Assembly (NCBI RefSeq): GCF_000203915.1
Contig: NC_008391.1
Span: forward strand, 2,418,001-2,482,000
DNA from: Burkholderia ambifaria AMMD
Lineage (GTDB): Bacteria > Pseudomonadota > Gammaproteobacteria > Burkholderiales > Burkholderiaceae
Reading direction: 5' to 3'
Length of the DNA: 64,000 nucleotides
Part shown: piece after piece, positions 9,697-18,535 of the stretch
How positions within the stretch are numbered: the stretch's first letter is position 1
Layout of the letters: each line of letters begins with the position of its first letter
The notes under the pieces: generated by a model
The model's database searches: none
Seen by the model: only the letters and a program-made list of their open reading frames with translations
Told to the model about the DNA's origin: nothing
Position numbers and translations under genes: made by a program

Positions 9697-9731
9697 AAGG
9701 GGCGTCGTGCACGCGAGCACGACGCCCCTTT
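9697..9731. terminator. Bidirectional Rho-independent terminator
   Basis: A perfect 14-bp stem (AAGGGGCGTCGTGC / GCACGACGCCCCTT) with loop ACGCGA ends in CCCCTTT on the + strand and CCCCTT on the - strand. It lies between the converging zinc-ribbon and MFS genes and could serve both. Confidence 0.8.
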
Positions 9732-9782
9732 GCATTTCCCGCTCGCATCCGTCAGTTGTGGATATCGAACGAAATCAGTGAG

Positions 9783-11012
9783 TCAGCACATGGCGCCTGT
9801 GATGCGCGCCATGCTGCGCCGGTAGCCGGCCGGCGAGAACATGGCGTTCAACGCGGCCGTCGACGCGATCACGCCGACGTGCAGCCACCACGCGATCGCG
9901 AAGCCGCCGCCCACGTCGCGCAGCCCGCCGATCAACCACGGGCTCGCGGCGACGATCAGGAAGCCGATGCCCTGCACGAACGCGGCGAGCGCGCCCGCGA
10001 GCCGCGCGTCGGGCAGATGGTCGAGCGTGACGATCAGGCTCATCGAGAAGAAGCCGCCGAGCCCGAGGCCGACGCTCGTGACCCACAGCCACGGCGCGAA
10101 CGCGGGCATCGTCGCGAAGCCGACGAAGCCGGCCGCCTGCAACGCGAGCGTGAGCCACAGCACGGCGCGGCGATCGTGCGAACGTTTCGCGAGCAGCGGC
10201 ATCGCGAGCGCGCCGATTGCCTGGAAAAGCGCCATCCACGCGAGCAGGTTGCCGCTCGCCTGCGGGCTCATGCCGACGCTGCGATAGAACGCGGGCAACC
10301 ACGCGACGAGACTCGCATAGCCGCTGTTGCTGAGGCCGAAGAACAGCGCGAGCTGCCACGCACGCGGAATCCGTGCGAACGCGGTGACGGGCGCCGATGC
10401 CGTCGTGGCGTGCACCGCGTCGCGGGGCGCCTTCGCGCGCCACAGCGCGAGCGTGACGAGCGCGGGCACGGCCCACACGGCGAGCGACAGATGCCAGCCG
10501 CCATGCGCGGCGAGCCACGGGCTCGCGATCGCGCCGAATGCGCCGCCGCCGACCAGCGCGGCCGAATAAAGCCCCATCGCGAGCGGCAGCCGGTCGACGA
10601 ACCAGCGCTTGGCGAGGCCGGGTGCGAGCGACTGGATCACCGCGACGCCCGCGCCCGCGACGATCGCGGTGACCACTAGCCCGGTGCTGCCACCGGTCCA
10701 CAGGCGTGCGGTGCAACCCGCGGCGATCAGCGCCAGCGCGACGCTCAGCGCGCGTTGTTCGCCGACGCGCCGCGCGAGCCCGACACCGATGCCGGCGACG
10801 ACGCCCATCAGCACGAACGGCAGCGTGGTCAGCAGCGCGGCCGCGCGGAAGCCGAGGCCGGTGTCGGCGCGTACGAGGTCGAGCAGGGGGCCGAACGCGG
10901 TCAGGAACGGACGCAGGTTGAGGCCGGCCAGCACGAGCAGTGCGAGCGCGCCATAGGATACGGAAGCCGCGTGCGGACGCGGAACGGCTTGCGCGGTGGC
11001 GGGGTCGGTCAT
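9783..11012 (-). CDS. MFS transporter, CynX/NimT family
   Basis: A 409-residue permease with about twelve hydrophobic helices, the size of CynX-type transporters. The N-terminal half carries LAGLNLRPFLTAFGPLL and the Gly/Ala-rich helix around GMGLY. ATG 11012 was chosen over extended starts because GGAG lies eight bases upstream and the added N-terminus would be unlike the family. CynX relatives have been linked to cyanate, nitroimidazole or other small-molecule transport; no neighbour gene fixes the substrate here. Confidence 0.88.
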   Translation of the reverse strand: MTDPATAQAVPRPHAASVSYGALALLVLAGLNLRPFLTAFGPLLDLVRADTGLGFRAAALLTTLPFVLMGVVAGIGVGLARRVGEQRALSVALALIAAGCTARLWTGGSTGLVVTAIVAGAGVAVIQSLAPGLAKRWFVDRLPLAMGLYSAALVGGGAFGAIASPWLAAHGGWHLSLAVWAVPALVTLALWRAKAPRDAVHATTASAPVTAFARIPRAWQLALFFGLSNSGYASLVAWLPAFYRSVGMSPQASGNLLAWMALFQAIGALAMPLLAKRSHDRRAVLWLTLALQAAGFVGFATMPAFAPWLWVTSVGLGLGGFFSMSLIVTLDHLPDARLAGALAAFVQGIGFLIVAASPWLIGGLRDVGGGFAIAWWLHVGVIASTAALNAMFSPAGYRRSMARITGAMC

Positions 11013-11225
11013 CGAGATGCTCCGGAAGGGGCCCGTGGCCCTGTGATGCGATGCCGAAAGGGTAAAGGCGCGCTTGCCCCGCGGAAAATTAAATATTCGA
11101 CTGGGTGTCAGTGCGGATCGTGATGGCACGGTGCGGCGTGACGGGGCCGAATGGACGAGCCGGCCGGGCGGCGGCCGTTGCAGCGGCGGGTTCGGTGCGA
11201 TGCCGGGCGCACCTTCGACGCGCCG

Positions 11226-12095
11226 CTACGCAGCCGGTGCGTGCGGGTCGCGGGGTTGTTCACGGGCCTGTTCACGCGCGGCGACGAGCGCCCGGATCCG
11301 CGCACGATCGGCCGGCGTCGCGGGCGTGAAGACCACGAGGCTCAGATCCGGGCGACCGGTCACCGAGAACGCCGAGTATTCGAGTGCGATCCGGCCGGCC
11401 TGCGGATGACGAATCTCCTTCGTCCCTTCGTCGTGCGAATGGATGTCGTGGCTGCGCCACATCGCATCGAACTCCGCGCTCGCCGCGCGCATCTCGTCGA
11501 CGAATGCCTGCACGGCCTGCGTCGCGCCGCCGCGCGCGATGTCGGCGCGAAACGCGCCCACCGCGAATCGCGCGACGCGTTCCCAATTCGGCTGCGCGTA
11601 TCGCACCGCGGCATCGATGAAGATCAGCCGCAGGATGTTGCGCGCGGGCGGCGGCAGCATGGCGTAGTCGGTGAGCGTCGCGGCGGCCGCGTCGTTCCAC
11701 GCGACGACGTCCCACGTCGCCGTGCGCACGATCGCGGGGCTGGCGTCGAGCGAATCGAGCACGTGCTGCAGGCGCGGCGTCACGTCGCGGCTCGCGTGAT
11801 AGCGCACTTCGGGCGGATGACCGAGGCCGATCAGGAACAGGTGCTCGCGTTCGGCGTCGTTCAGCAGCAGCGCGCGGGCGAGCCGATCGAGCACGTCGGC
11901 CGACGGCGCGCCGCCGCGCCCTTGTTCGAGCCACGTGTACCAGGCGGCGCTCACGTGCGCGCGCTGTGCGACTTCCTCGCGGCGCAAGCCCGGCGTGCGG
12001 CGGCGCGCGACGGGCAGCCCGAGCGCGGCCGGATCGAGTTTCTCGCGGCGGTCCCGAAGGTACGCGCCGAGCAGGTTGTCGGATGCGTCAGCCAT
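11226..12095 (-). CDS. XRE-type regulator with MmyB-like ligand-binding domain
   Basis: A 289-residue regulator. A helix-turn-helix (residues ~8-80, with PGLRREEVAQRAHVSAAWYTWLEQGR) is followed by a C-terminal MmyB-like domain starting around residue 105 (LQHVLDSLDASPAIVRTATWDVVAWN), a PAS-like fold that binds lipophilic ligands in relatives. It is divergent from the SDR gene at 12191 with 95 bases between, an arrangement very common for this family in Burkholderia, and probably represses that gene through the palindrome at 12109-12122. Confidence 0.92.
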   Translation of the reverse strand: MADASDNLLGAYLRDRREKLDPAALGLPVARRRTPGLRREEVAQRAHVSAAWYTWLEQGRGGAPSADVLDRLARALLLNDAEREHLFLIGLGHPPEVRYHASRDVTPRLQHVLDSLDASPAIVRTATWDVVAWNDAAAATLTDYAMLPPPARNILRLIFIDAAVRYAQPNWERVARFAVGAFRADIARGGATQAVQAFVDEMRAASAEFDAMWRSHDIHSHDEGTKEIRHPQAGRIALEYSAFSVTGRPDLSLVVFTPATPADRARIRALVAAREQAREQPRDPHAPAA

Positions 12096-12108
12096 AGCCT
12101 GTTAGTTC

Positions 12109-12122
12109 GTTTACCGGTAAAC
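12109..12122. promoter_or_regulatory. Perfect 14-bp palindrome, candidate operator
   Basis: GTTTACCGGTAAAC reads the same on both strands and sits 14 bases upstream of the XRE-type regulator's start and about 70 bases before the SDR start. It is the natural binding site for a dimeric regulator that controls itself and the divergent SDR. Confidence 0.7.
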
Positions 12123-12190
12123 CGTCACGTCTTCACCGTCCGCGACGCTCGACAGATAGTAAGCCTCTCATTCATCCGGAGGTGCTGAAC

Positions 12191-13084
12191 ATGCGTGTCT
12201 TTGTTACGGGAGCGTCGGGTTTCGTCGGCTCCGCGGTCGTCGCCGAACTCGTGGCCGCCGGGCATTCCGTGCTCGGCCTCGCGCGTTCCGACGCGGCGGC
12301 TGCATCGGTCGCCGCCTTGGGCGCGGACGTGCATCGCGGGTCGCTGGAGGATACCGACAGCCTCACGCGCGGCGCGCAGGGCGTCGATGCGGTGATCCAC
12401 ACGGGATTCAATCACGACTTCTCGCGCTTCGCGGAAAACTGCGAACTCGACCGCCGCGCGATCGAAACGATCGGTGCGGCGCTCGCGGGCTCGACGCGGC
12501 CGCTGATCGTCACGTCGGGCCTCGCGCTCGTCGCGCCGGGCCGCGCGGCGACCGAGGACGATCCGCACGTGCCGGTATCGGCCGGCTATCCGCGAGCGTC
12601 CGAAGCAACCGCGGCCGCGCTGGCCGCGCGCGGCGTGTGCGCGTCGGTCGTGCGCCTGCCGCCGTCCGTGCACGGCGACGGCGATCACGGCTTCGTGCCG
12701 CGCCTGATCGCGTTCGCGCGGGAGAAGGGCGCATCGGCGTATCTCGGCGACGGCGGCAATCGCTGGCCCGGCGTGCACCGGCTCGACGCGGCGCGCGTGT
12801 ATCGGCTCGCGGTCGAACGCGGTGCGCCGGCCGCGCGCTATCACGCGGTCGCCGATACGGGCGTGCCGTTCCGCGAGATCGCTGAAGTGATCGGCCGCCG
12901 GCTGAACGTGCCGGTCGTGTCGAAATCGGCCGCGCAAGCCGACGAGCACTTCGGCTGGTTCGCGCTGTTCGCGGGAATGGATGCGCCCGCAACGAGCGAG
13001 CACACGCGCGCATGGCTCGACTGGGCGCCGACGCAGGTCGGATTGCTGGCCGACATCGACCGGCCGCGGTATTTCGAAGCCTGA
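12191..13084 (+). CDS. NAD(P)-dependent SDR (extended, epimerase-like)
   Basis: A 297-residue extended short-chain dehydrogenase/reductase. The Rossmann motif [12 protein letters not shown] is at residues 6-17; NMR- or epimerase-like features follow, but the expected YxxxK is replaced around [11 protein letters not shown], so it belongs to the atypical NAD(P)H-binding/epimerase group. ATG 12191 has CGGAGG eight bases upstream, preferred over an in-frame GTG at 12182. Substrate unknown; regulated with the divergent XRE/MmyB gene. Confidence 0.88.
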   Translation: MRVFVTGASGFVGSAVVAELVAAGHSVLGLARSDAAAASVAALGADVHRGSLEDTDSLTRGAQGVDAVIHTGFNHDFSRFAENCELDRRAIETIGAALAGSTRPLIVTSGLALVAPGRAATEDDPHVPVSAGYPRASEATAAALAARGVCASVVRLPPSVHGDGDHGFVPRLIAFAREKGASAYLGDGGNRWPGVHRLDAARVYRLAVERGAPAARYHAVADTGVPFREIAEVIGRRLNVPVVSKSAAQADEHFGWFALFAGMDAPATSEHTRAWLDWAPTQVGLLADIDRPRYFEA

Positions 13085-13095
13085 CGCGCGCATGC

Positions 13096-13124
13096 GGCGT
13101 GCCGTCGTTTCCGGTCGGCACGCC
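13096..13124. terminator. Hairpin between converging genes
   Basis: Perfect 9-bp arms GGCGTGCCG / CGGCACGCC flank an 11-base loop in the 54-base gap between the converging SDR and MDR genes. No U-run follows, so it is probably a weak bidirectional terminator or 3' stabiliser. Confidence 0.45.
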
Positions 13125-13138
13125 CGGCGCGCCCCTGC

Positions 13139-14128
13139 TCAGACGGTCACGACGATCTTCCCGACCTGCGTGCCGGCTTCCATGTACCGATGGGCTTGCG
13201 CGATGTCGTCGAACGCGAACGTGCGGTCGATCGACGGCTTCAGCGCGCCGGCCGCGAGCCCGTCGACGATGAAGCGCTTCGCGCGTTCGAGCCGCTGCGC
13301 GTCGCCGGTGATCTCGAACAGCTCGTAGCCGCGCAGCGTCAGGTGGCGCGCGAGCAGGTCCATCACCGGCACCGGGATGTCGCGCGTGTCGAGCGCGCCG
13401 TACTGGAAGAACGTGCCGTTCGTGCGCAGCGCGTGCAGCAGGTTCGCCGCGGCGGGCCCGCCGACCGGATCGAACGCGATGCGCGCGCCGCGGCCGCCCG
13501 TCAGTTCCGCGACCTGTTGCGGCAGGTCCGCCGGGTTGCCGGCGATCACGTGCGCGGCACCCGCATCGAGCAGCGCCTGGCGCTTCGCCGCGCTGCGCGT
13601 CAGCGCGATCGGCACCGCGCCGACGCGGTTCGCCACCTGGATCGCCGCGAGCCCGACGCTGCTCGATGCGGCGCCGATCAGCACCGTGTCGCCGCGCTCG
13701 AGTCCGCCGAGTTCGATCAGCGCGCCCCATGCCGTGACGAACATCATCCACGTCGCGGCGGCTTCCACGAACGACAGGTTCTCCGGATGCCGGACGAGCG
13801 CATGCACGGGCACGTTGACCACGTCGCCGTACATCCCGTAGTCGGCGAACGAGAATGACGGCACGACGCTCACCGCGTCGCCGACGGCGAACGCGGTCAC
13901 ATCCGGCCCGACGGCGGCGACCACGCCCGAAGCTTCATAGCCGAGCGACGCGGGAAAGCGCGGCTGGATCGTGTATTCGCCGCTGCGGAACATGACTTCC
14001 GCGCGGTTGATGCCGATCGCCTTCACATGCAGCTGCACTTCGCCGGGGCCGGGCGCGGGGACGTCGACGGTATCGATCTGCAGCACGTCGGGGCCGCCGA
14101 CACGATGGAAACGAATGACACGGGACAT
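13139..14128 (-). CDS. Zinc-independent MDR family NADPH oxidoreductase (quinone-reductase-like)
   Basis: A 329-residue medium-chain dehydrogenase/reductase. GroES-like fold at the N-terminus (GINRAEVMFRSGEY), GYEASGVVAAVG near residue 63, and the nucleotide-binding segment GAASSSVGLAAIQVAN near residue 150 replacing the classic AGGVG. The catalytic zinc cysteine of alcohol dehydrogenases is absent, which places it with quinone oxidoreductases and enoyl reductases. GGAGAG lies upstream of ATG 14128. Confidence 0.9.
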   Translation of the reverse strand: MSRVIRFHRVGGPDVLQIDTVDVPAPGPGEVQLHVKAIGINRAEVMFRSGEYTIQPRFPASLGYEASGVVAAVGPDVTAFAVGDAVSVVPSFSFADYGMYGDVVNVPVHALVRHPENLSFVEAAATWMMFVTAWGALIELGGLERGDTVLIGAASSSVGLAAIQVANRVGAVPIALTRSAAKRQALLDAGAAHVIAGNPADLPQQVAELTGGRGARIAFDPVGGPAAANLLHALRTNGTFFQYGALDTRDIPVPVMDLLARHLTLRGYELFEITGDAQRLERAKRFIVDGLAAGALKPSIDRTFAFDDIAQAHRYMEAGTQVGKIVVTV

Positions 14129-14514
14129 GGCGCTCTCCTTCGATGAACGGGGTAGATGAAGGAGAACTGTAGGCGGGGGAGCGCGGCTGATAAACGCACG
14201 GCCTGATCATTGATTGTTATTTGACGAATAACAATAGGCGCCCGATTCGCGTCGCCGTCCGTCGATATTCGATGCGCTACGCTGATCGAGCGATTCGACA
14301 TCGCATCCGGAAACGAGCGGGTCTCGCATCGATGTCGTGTCTCGAATCGAATCAAACACCTTCATTGTTGCGCGATGTTGCGGCAACCGAGTGCCACGCA
14401 ACAGCCTGACTGCCCGATCGTTCGTGATCGCAAGCAGCATCGCGCGCGAAATTGCTTTTCACCGCTTGCTGTCTATATTGGGATCAGTTCTTTTCGATGT
14501 GAGGAATAAAAACG
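14129..14514. promoter_or_regulatory. AT-rich divergent promoter region with 9-bp inverted repeat
   Basis: These 386 bases are clearly richer in A+T than the flanks and contain no gene. A perfect inverted repeat ATTGTTATT-tgacg-AATAACAAT spans 14213-14235, about 85 bases upstream of the MDR start; it is a strong operator candidate. The right end is the leader of the A-T-R gene, with GAGG nine bases before its ATG. Confidence 0.6.
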
Positions 14515-17508
14515 ATGACGACTCAATCGAATGTGCTCGAAAAATTCCGGCTGCGTGCGGCGCTCGACGGGAATCGGCCCGCCGTGGTCTCGGCGCGCGA
14601 ATGCGTGAGTTACGGGGAACTCGACCGGCGTAGCGATATGCTTTCGCGTGAGTTGCGCGATCGGGGAATCGCGGGCGGCAGCCTGGTGCCGATCGAGGCG
14701 GCGCGCAACGCCGATTTCATCGTCGGCATCCTCGGCATTCTGAAGGCGGGCGCGACGTATGTGCCGATCGACGACCGCTATCCGGATGCGCGCAAGCGCT
14801 ACATCCTGCAGCAATGCAACGCCGCGCTGGTGTTGACGACGGGCGCGACACATCGGGACGCGGCCTTCCGGTTCGCCGGTGTGGCGGACCTGTCCGCGGA
14901 TCGGTCGGCGCGTGACGACGCGCGCCCGACCTACGATGCGGATGCACGGGACGCAGCGATTTACGTGATCTTCACGTCCGGTTCCACCGGTGCGCCGAAG
15001 GGCGTGATCGTCGAACATGCCGCCGTCGCGGCACTCGTCGATTGGCACAACGCGCGTTTCGCGATGCATGCCGAATGCCGCACGACGTTGATGGCGGGTC
15101 TCGGTTTCGATGTATCGCAGTGGGAAATCTGGTCGACGCTCTGCGCGGGCGCGACGCTGTTCTTGCCCGACGACGAAACGCGCTTCGATCCCGACGCACT
15201 GGTCGGCTTCTTCGTTCGTCATCGGATCACGCATGCATACGTGCCCACCGCGATGGTCGCCGACGTCGTGAGTGTCGGGCAGCCTGCCGGCCTGGCGCTG
15301 AAATATCTGTTCACGGCGGGCGAAAAGCTCGGCCCGATCGATACAGGCAGCATCGATTACACGGTGATCGATTACTACGGACCGACCGAAGCGACGATCT
15401 TCGCGACGTGCCACGTCGTTCCGAGCGCAACGCTCCGCCGTCCCGAGTCGATCGGATGGCCGGTCGGCGGTACGGAGATCCTGATCCTGAACGACGCGCG
15501 GGAAGCGGTGACGGGAAGCAACGTCGGCGAGATCTGCATCGGCGGGCCCGGCCTCGCCCGCGGCTATCTGGGCAACGCCGCGTTGACGCTCGAAAAGTTC
15601 CGTCCTCATCCGCTGCGGCCGGGCAGCACCCTCTATCACACCGGCGACCGCGGCCGCCGGCTGGATGACGGCTCGATCCAGTTTCTCGGCCGAGTCGACG
15701 ATCAGGTCAAGATCAGGGGCAATCTGGTCGAGCTGAGCGAGATTCATGCTGCGCTCATCCGATCCGGCGAGGTGCGAAAGGCCGTGGTGCTGGCGTTGCC
15801 CAATGCGGCTGGAAGCGGGGTCGAACTCGTCGCGTTCGTCGTGCCGCATGATCCGGCCAAGCCGGCCACGCATGTCGTCGATGCGCTCAGGGCGAGCGTC
15901 CGGCGCGATTTGCCCGATTACATGTGGCCCGTCGGTCATGTGCTGCTCGACGATCTGCCGATGACGGCAAACGGCAAGACCGACCGGGCCGCGCTCGAAC
16001 GGCGTTACCGCGCGGAACAGCGCGAGCGGACGGAGAAGGAGCCGTATGCGCCCGCCGAGCGAATCGTTGCGGACGCATTCATCACATTGATCGGCCATGC
16101 GTCGTTTCGCAAGACCGACAGTTTTTTCGACATCGGCGGTAATTCGCTGCTGACGGCGAAACTCGCAAAGGCGCTGTCGGATGCCGCAGGCACGAAGATG
16201 CTGATCCGGGATGTTTACGAGCACCAGTCGGTGGCGGCGCTGGCGTGCGAAATCGAGCGGCGTGTCGGCGCCGCGGCGCTCGAGATCGAGCGCGAGCCCG
16301 TCTATGCGCTGGATAACGATATCCGCGTGCCGGACGAGGCGGATTTCAGCCGCCCGTTCGACGATGCGTTGCTGGCGTGTCCGCGCACGATCCTGCTGAC
16401 GGGTGCCACGGGATTCGTTGGCGTCCACTTGCTGGCCGAACTGCTCGCGACGACGTCGGCGGTGGTGCATTGTCTGGTGCGGGCCGACGATGCCGCGGCG
16501 GGGCGCGCGCGGATCGACGAAAAGCTGCGTGCATACGACGTGAATGTCGGGCCGGACGAGCGATCCCGCATCCGTGTGTGCGCGGGCGATATCACGCAGG
16601 CGCGCTTCGGCATGAACGAGCACGATTACGCGGAGCTGGCGGACGAAATCGACATCGTTTACCACTCGGCCGGCGCCGTGAATTTCATCCAGCCGTATTC
16701 GTACATGAAGAAGATCAACGTGGACGGGCTGACGCAGATTCTCGCTTTCGCCGGGTGCCGGCGAACCAAGGCGCTGATTCTGCTGTCGACGATCTCGGTG
16801 TACAGCTGGGGACATCGTTTCACCGGCAAGACCATGATGACCGAAGCCGACGACATCGATCAGAATCTGCCGGCGGTGCTCGAGGACATTGGCTATACGC
16901 GCAGCAAATGGGTGATGGAGAAGATGGCCGATCTGGCCGCGCAGCGCGGCCTGCCGCTGATGACGTTCCGGCTCGGCTACGCGACGTTTCATGGCGAGAC
17001 GGGCGTCAGCGCCGATTATCAGTGGTGGGGGCGGCTGGTGAAGACCTGCATCGCGCTCGGTACCGTCCCCGATCTCGACGATCTGCGCGAAGGGTTGACG
17101 AGCGTGGATTACATGACGAAAGCGCTCGCGAGGATTTCGCGTAATCCGGCGGCGCTCGGGCGCAAATTCAATCTGATCAATTCGCCGGAGACCAACATCA
17201 CGCTCAAGGAGTTTTTCGCGAGGCTGGAGCGATACTTCGGTCTGCGGTTCCGGGTCGTTCCGTTCCGTGAATGGCTCGGCGCGTGGAAGACGGATATCGA
17301 TGCGCCGCTCTATCCGTTGTTGAGCCTCTTCGACGACAACATTCGCGATGGCATGAGTACCGCCGAACTCTATCAGAACAACTATGTATGGGACTGCCGC
17401 AATGTAATCGAATTTCTCGAGGGCAGCGGGATCGAACAGCCGGCATTTTCCCGCGAGCAGCTTGCGCGATACCTGGAGCGTTCGGTCGGTTATCGGGTGA
17501 CGGGGTGA
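14515..17508 (+). CDS. Single-module NRPS-like A-T-R protein (carboxylic/amino acid thioester reductase)
   Basis: A 997-residue protein with three domains. Adenylation domain, residues ~1-505: core motifs FTSGSTGAPKG, the A5 motif YYGPTEAT, YHTGDRGR, and NGKTDR with the conserved Lys. Carrier domain, ~515-590: DSFFDIGGNSLL with the phosphopantetheine Ser at 544. C-terminal reductase, ~615-997: Rossmann motif TGATGFVG at 629-636 and catalytic YTRSK (Y794, K798), as in thioester reductases of Lys2 and carboxylic acid reductases. There is no condensation domain, so it should activate one acid, load it and release it reductively as an aldehyde or alcohol. A rough alignment to GrsA gives the pocket letters D,V,W,T,F,A,Y,I,F,K, which I cannot assign. 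It needs a phosphopantetheinyl transferase encoded elsewhere. Confidence 0.92.
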   Translation: MTTQSNVLEKFRLRAALDGNRPAVVSARECVSYGELDRRSDMLSRELRDRGIAGGSLVPIEAARNADFIVGILGILKAGATYVPIDDRYPDARKRYILQQCNAALVLTTGATHRDAAFRFAGVADLSADRSARDDARPTYDADARDAAIYVIFTSGSTGAPKGVIVEHAAVAALVDWHNARFAMHAECRTTLMAGLGFDVSQWEIWSTLCAGATLFLPDDETRFDPDALVGFFVRHRITHAYVPTAMVADVVSVGQPAGLALKYLFTAGEKLGPIDTGSIDYTVIDYYGPTEATIFATCHVVPSATLRRPESIGWPVGGTEILILNDAREAVTGSNVGEICIGGPGLARGYLGNAALTLEKFRPHPLRPGSTLYHTGDRGRRLDDGSIQFLGRVDDQVKIRGNLVELSEIHAALIRSGEVRKAVVLALPNAAGSGVELVAFVVPHDPAKPATHVVDALRASVRRDLPDYMWPVGHVLLDDLPMTANGKTDRAALERRYRAEQRERTEKEPYAPAERIVADAFITLIGHASFRKTDSFFDIGGNSLLTAKLAKALSDAAGTKMLIRDVYEHQSVAALACEIERRVGAAALEIEREPVYALDNDIRVPDEADFSRPFDDALLACPRTILLTGATGFVGVHLLAELLATTSAVVHCLVRADDAAAGRARIDEKLRAYDVNVGPDERSRIRVCAGDITQARFGMNEHDYAELADEIDIVYHSAGAVNFIQPYSYMKKINVDGLTQILAFAGCRRTKALILLSTISVYSWGHRFTGKTMMTEADDIDQNLPAVLEDIGYTRSKWVMEKMADLAAQRGLPLMTFRLGYATFHGETGVSADYQWWGRLVKTCIALGTVPDLDDLREGLTSVDYMTKALARISRNPAALGRKFNLINSPETNITLKEFFARLERYFGLRFRVVPFREWLGAWKTDIDAPLYPLLSLFDDNIRDGMSTAELYQNNYVWDCRNVIEFLEGSGIEQPAFSREQLARYLERSVGYRVTG

Positions 17509-17536
17509 CGCGCTCGCGCGTGACGCCCCGGCGGCG

Positions 17537-18439
17537 CTACACCGGATACCGACGTGCGAACAGCTCCGTGAGCCAGTCGATGAACACGCGTACCTTGTCG
17601 GGCAGGTGCGCGCGGTTCGGGTACATCACCGACACCGGTTTCGGCTCGGCCGGCACACCGGGCAACAGCTCGATCAGCTGGCCCGAATCGATGCTCGGCT
17701 GCAGCGCCGGCCGCAACGCGTGCACGATGCCGAGGCCGGCGAGCCCGCACGACAGCAGCGCTTCCGAGTTGTTCGTGAGGAGACTGCTCGGCAGCTTCAC
17801 GTTGACGCGTTCGTCGTTCGCGCGGAACGTCCATTCGAGTATCTTGCGATTGGCGCCCGTGAAGAAATTGACCGCGCGATGCGTGCGCAACTCGTCCAGC
17901 GTGCGCGGCAGTCCGTGGCGGACGACGTAGGCGGGCGATGCGCACGTGACCATCGGTACCGCGCCTACCGTCCGCGCGATCATGCTCGAATCCTTCAGCG
18001 TGCCGACCCGCACGACGCAGTCGATACCTTCGCCGATCAGATCGGCCGGCTGGTCGCTCGCGCCGAGCACGAGCTCGATCTGCGGATAGCGCTGCTGGAA
18101 TTCGGGCAGCGCGGGAATCACGACCGTCTTCGCGAGCGCGACGGCAATATCCAGCCGCAGCCGGCCTTTCGGCGCGACGCGCTGCTTCGGGAACGACGCG
18201 AACGCGTCGTCGATGCTGCCGAGCAGCTGCACGCAGCGCGCGTAGAACGCCTCGCCTTCGGCCGTCACGCTGACGCGCCGCGTGCTGCGGTTCAGCAGCC
18301 GGATGCCGAGTTCCTGTTCGAGCTGTTGCACGGCCTTCGTGACGGCCGGCCGATGCAGTTGCAGCGCATCGGCGGCCTGCGTGAAGTTGCCGCGTTCGAC
18401 GATCTGTACGTAGATCTGCATCGTTTGCAGACGGTCCAT
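17537..18439 (-). CDS. LysR family transcriptional regulator
   Basis: A 300-residue LysR regulator with N-terminal helix-turn-helix (FTQAADALQLHRPAVTKAVQQLE) and a PBP2-type effector domain (PF03466) in the CrgA/PA2206-like group. ATG 18439 is preferred over a start 13 codons upstream because the helix-turn-helix then begins at the usual distance from the N-terminus and GGAAG lies upstream. It converges on the A-T-R gene; its target is not obvious, though the flavoprotein downstream is on the same strand. Confidence 0.9.
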   Translation of the reverse strand: MDRLQTMQIYVQIVERGNFTQAADALQLHRPAVTKAVQQLEQELGIRLLNRSTRRVSVTAEGEAFYARCVQLLGSIDDAFASFPKQRVAPKGRLRLDIAVALAKTVVIPALPEFQQRYPQIELVLGASDQPADLIGEGIDCVVRVGTLKDSSMIARTVGAVPMVTCASPAYVVRHGLPRTLDELRTHRAVNFFTGANRKILEWTFRANDERVNVKLPSSLLTNNSEALLSCGLAGLGIVHALRPALQPSIDSGQLIELLPGVPAEPKPVSVMYPNRAHLPDKVRVFIDWLTELFARRYPV

Positions 18440-18535
18440 GGCGCTTCCGGATGTCGTAGCGAACAGCCATCTTCGCACAGGGTTCCACGCCGGTTCAGCG
18501 TGGATGCGAGGCGGGCGACACGCGCCCGCCGCCGT

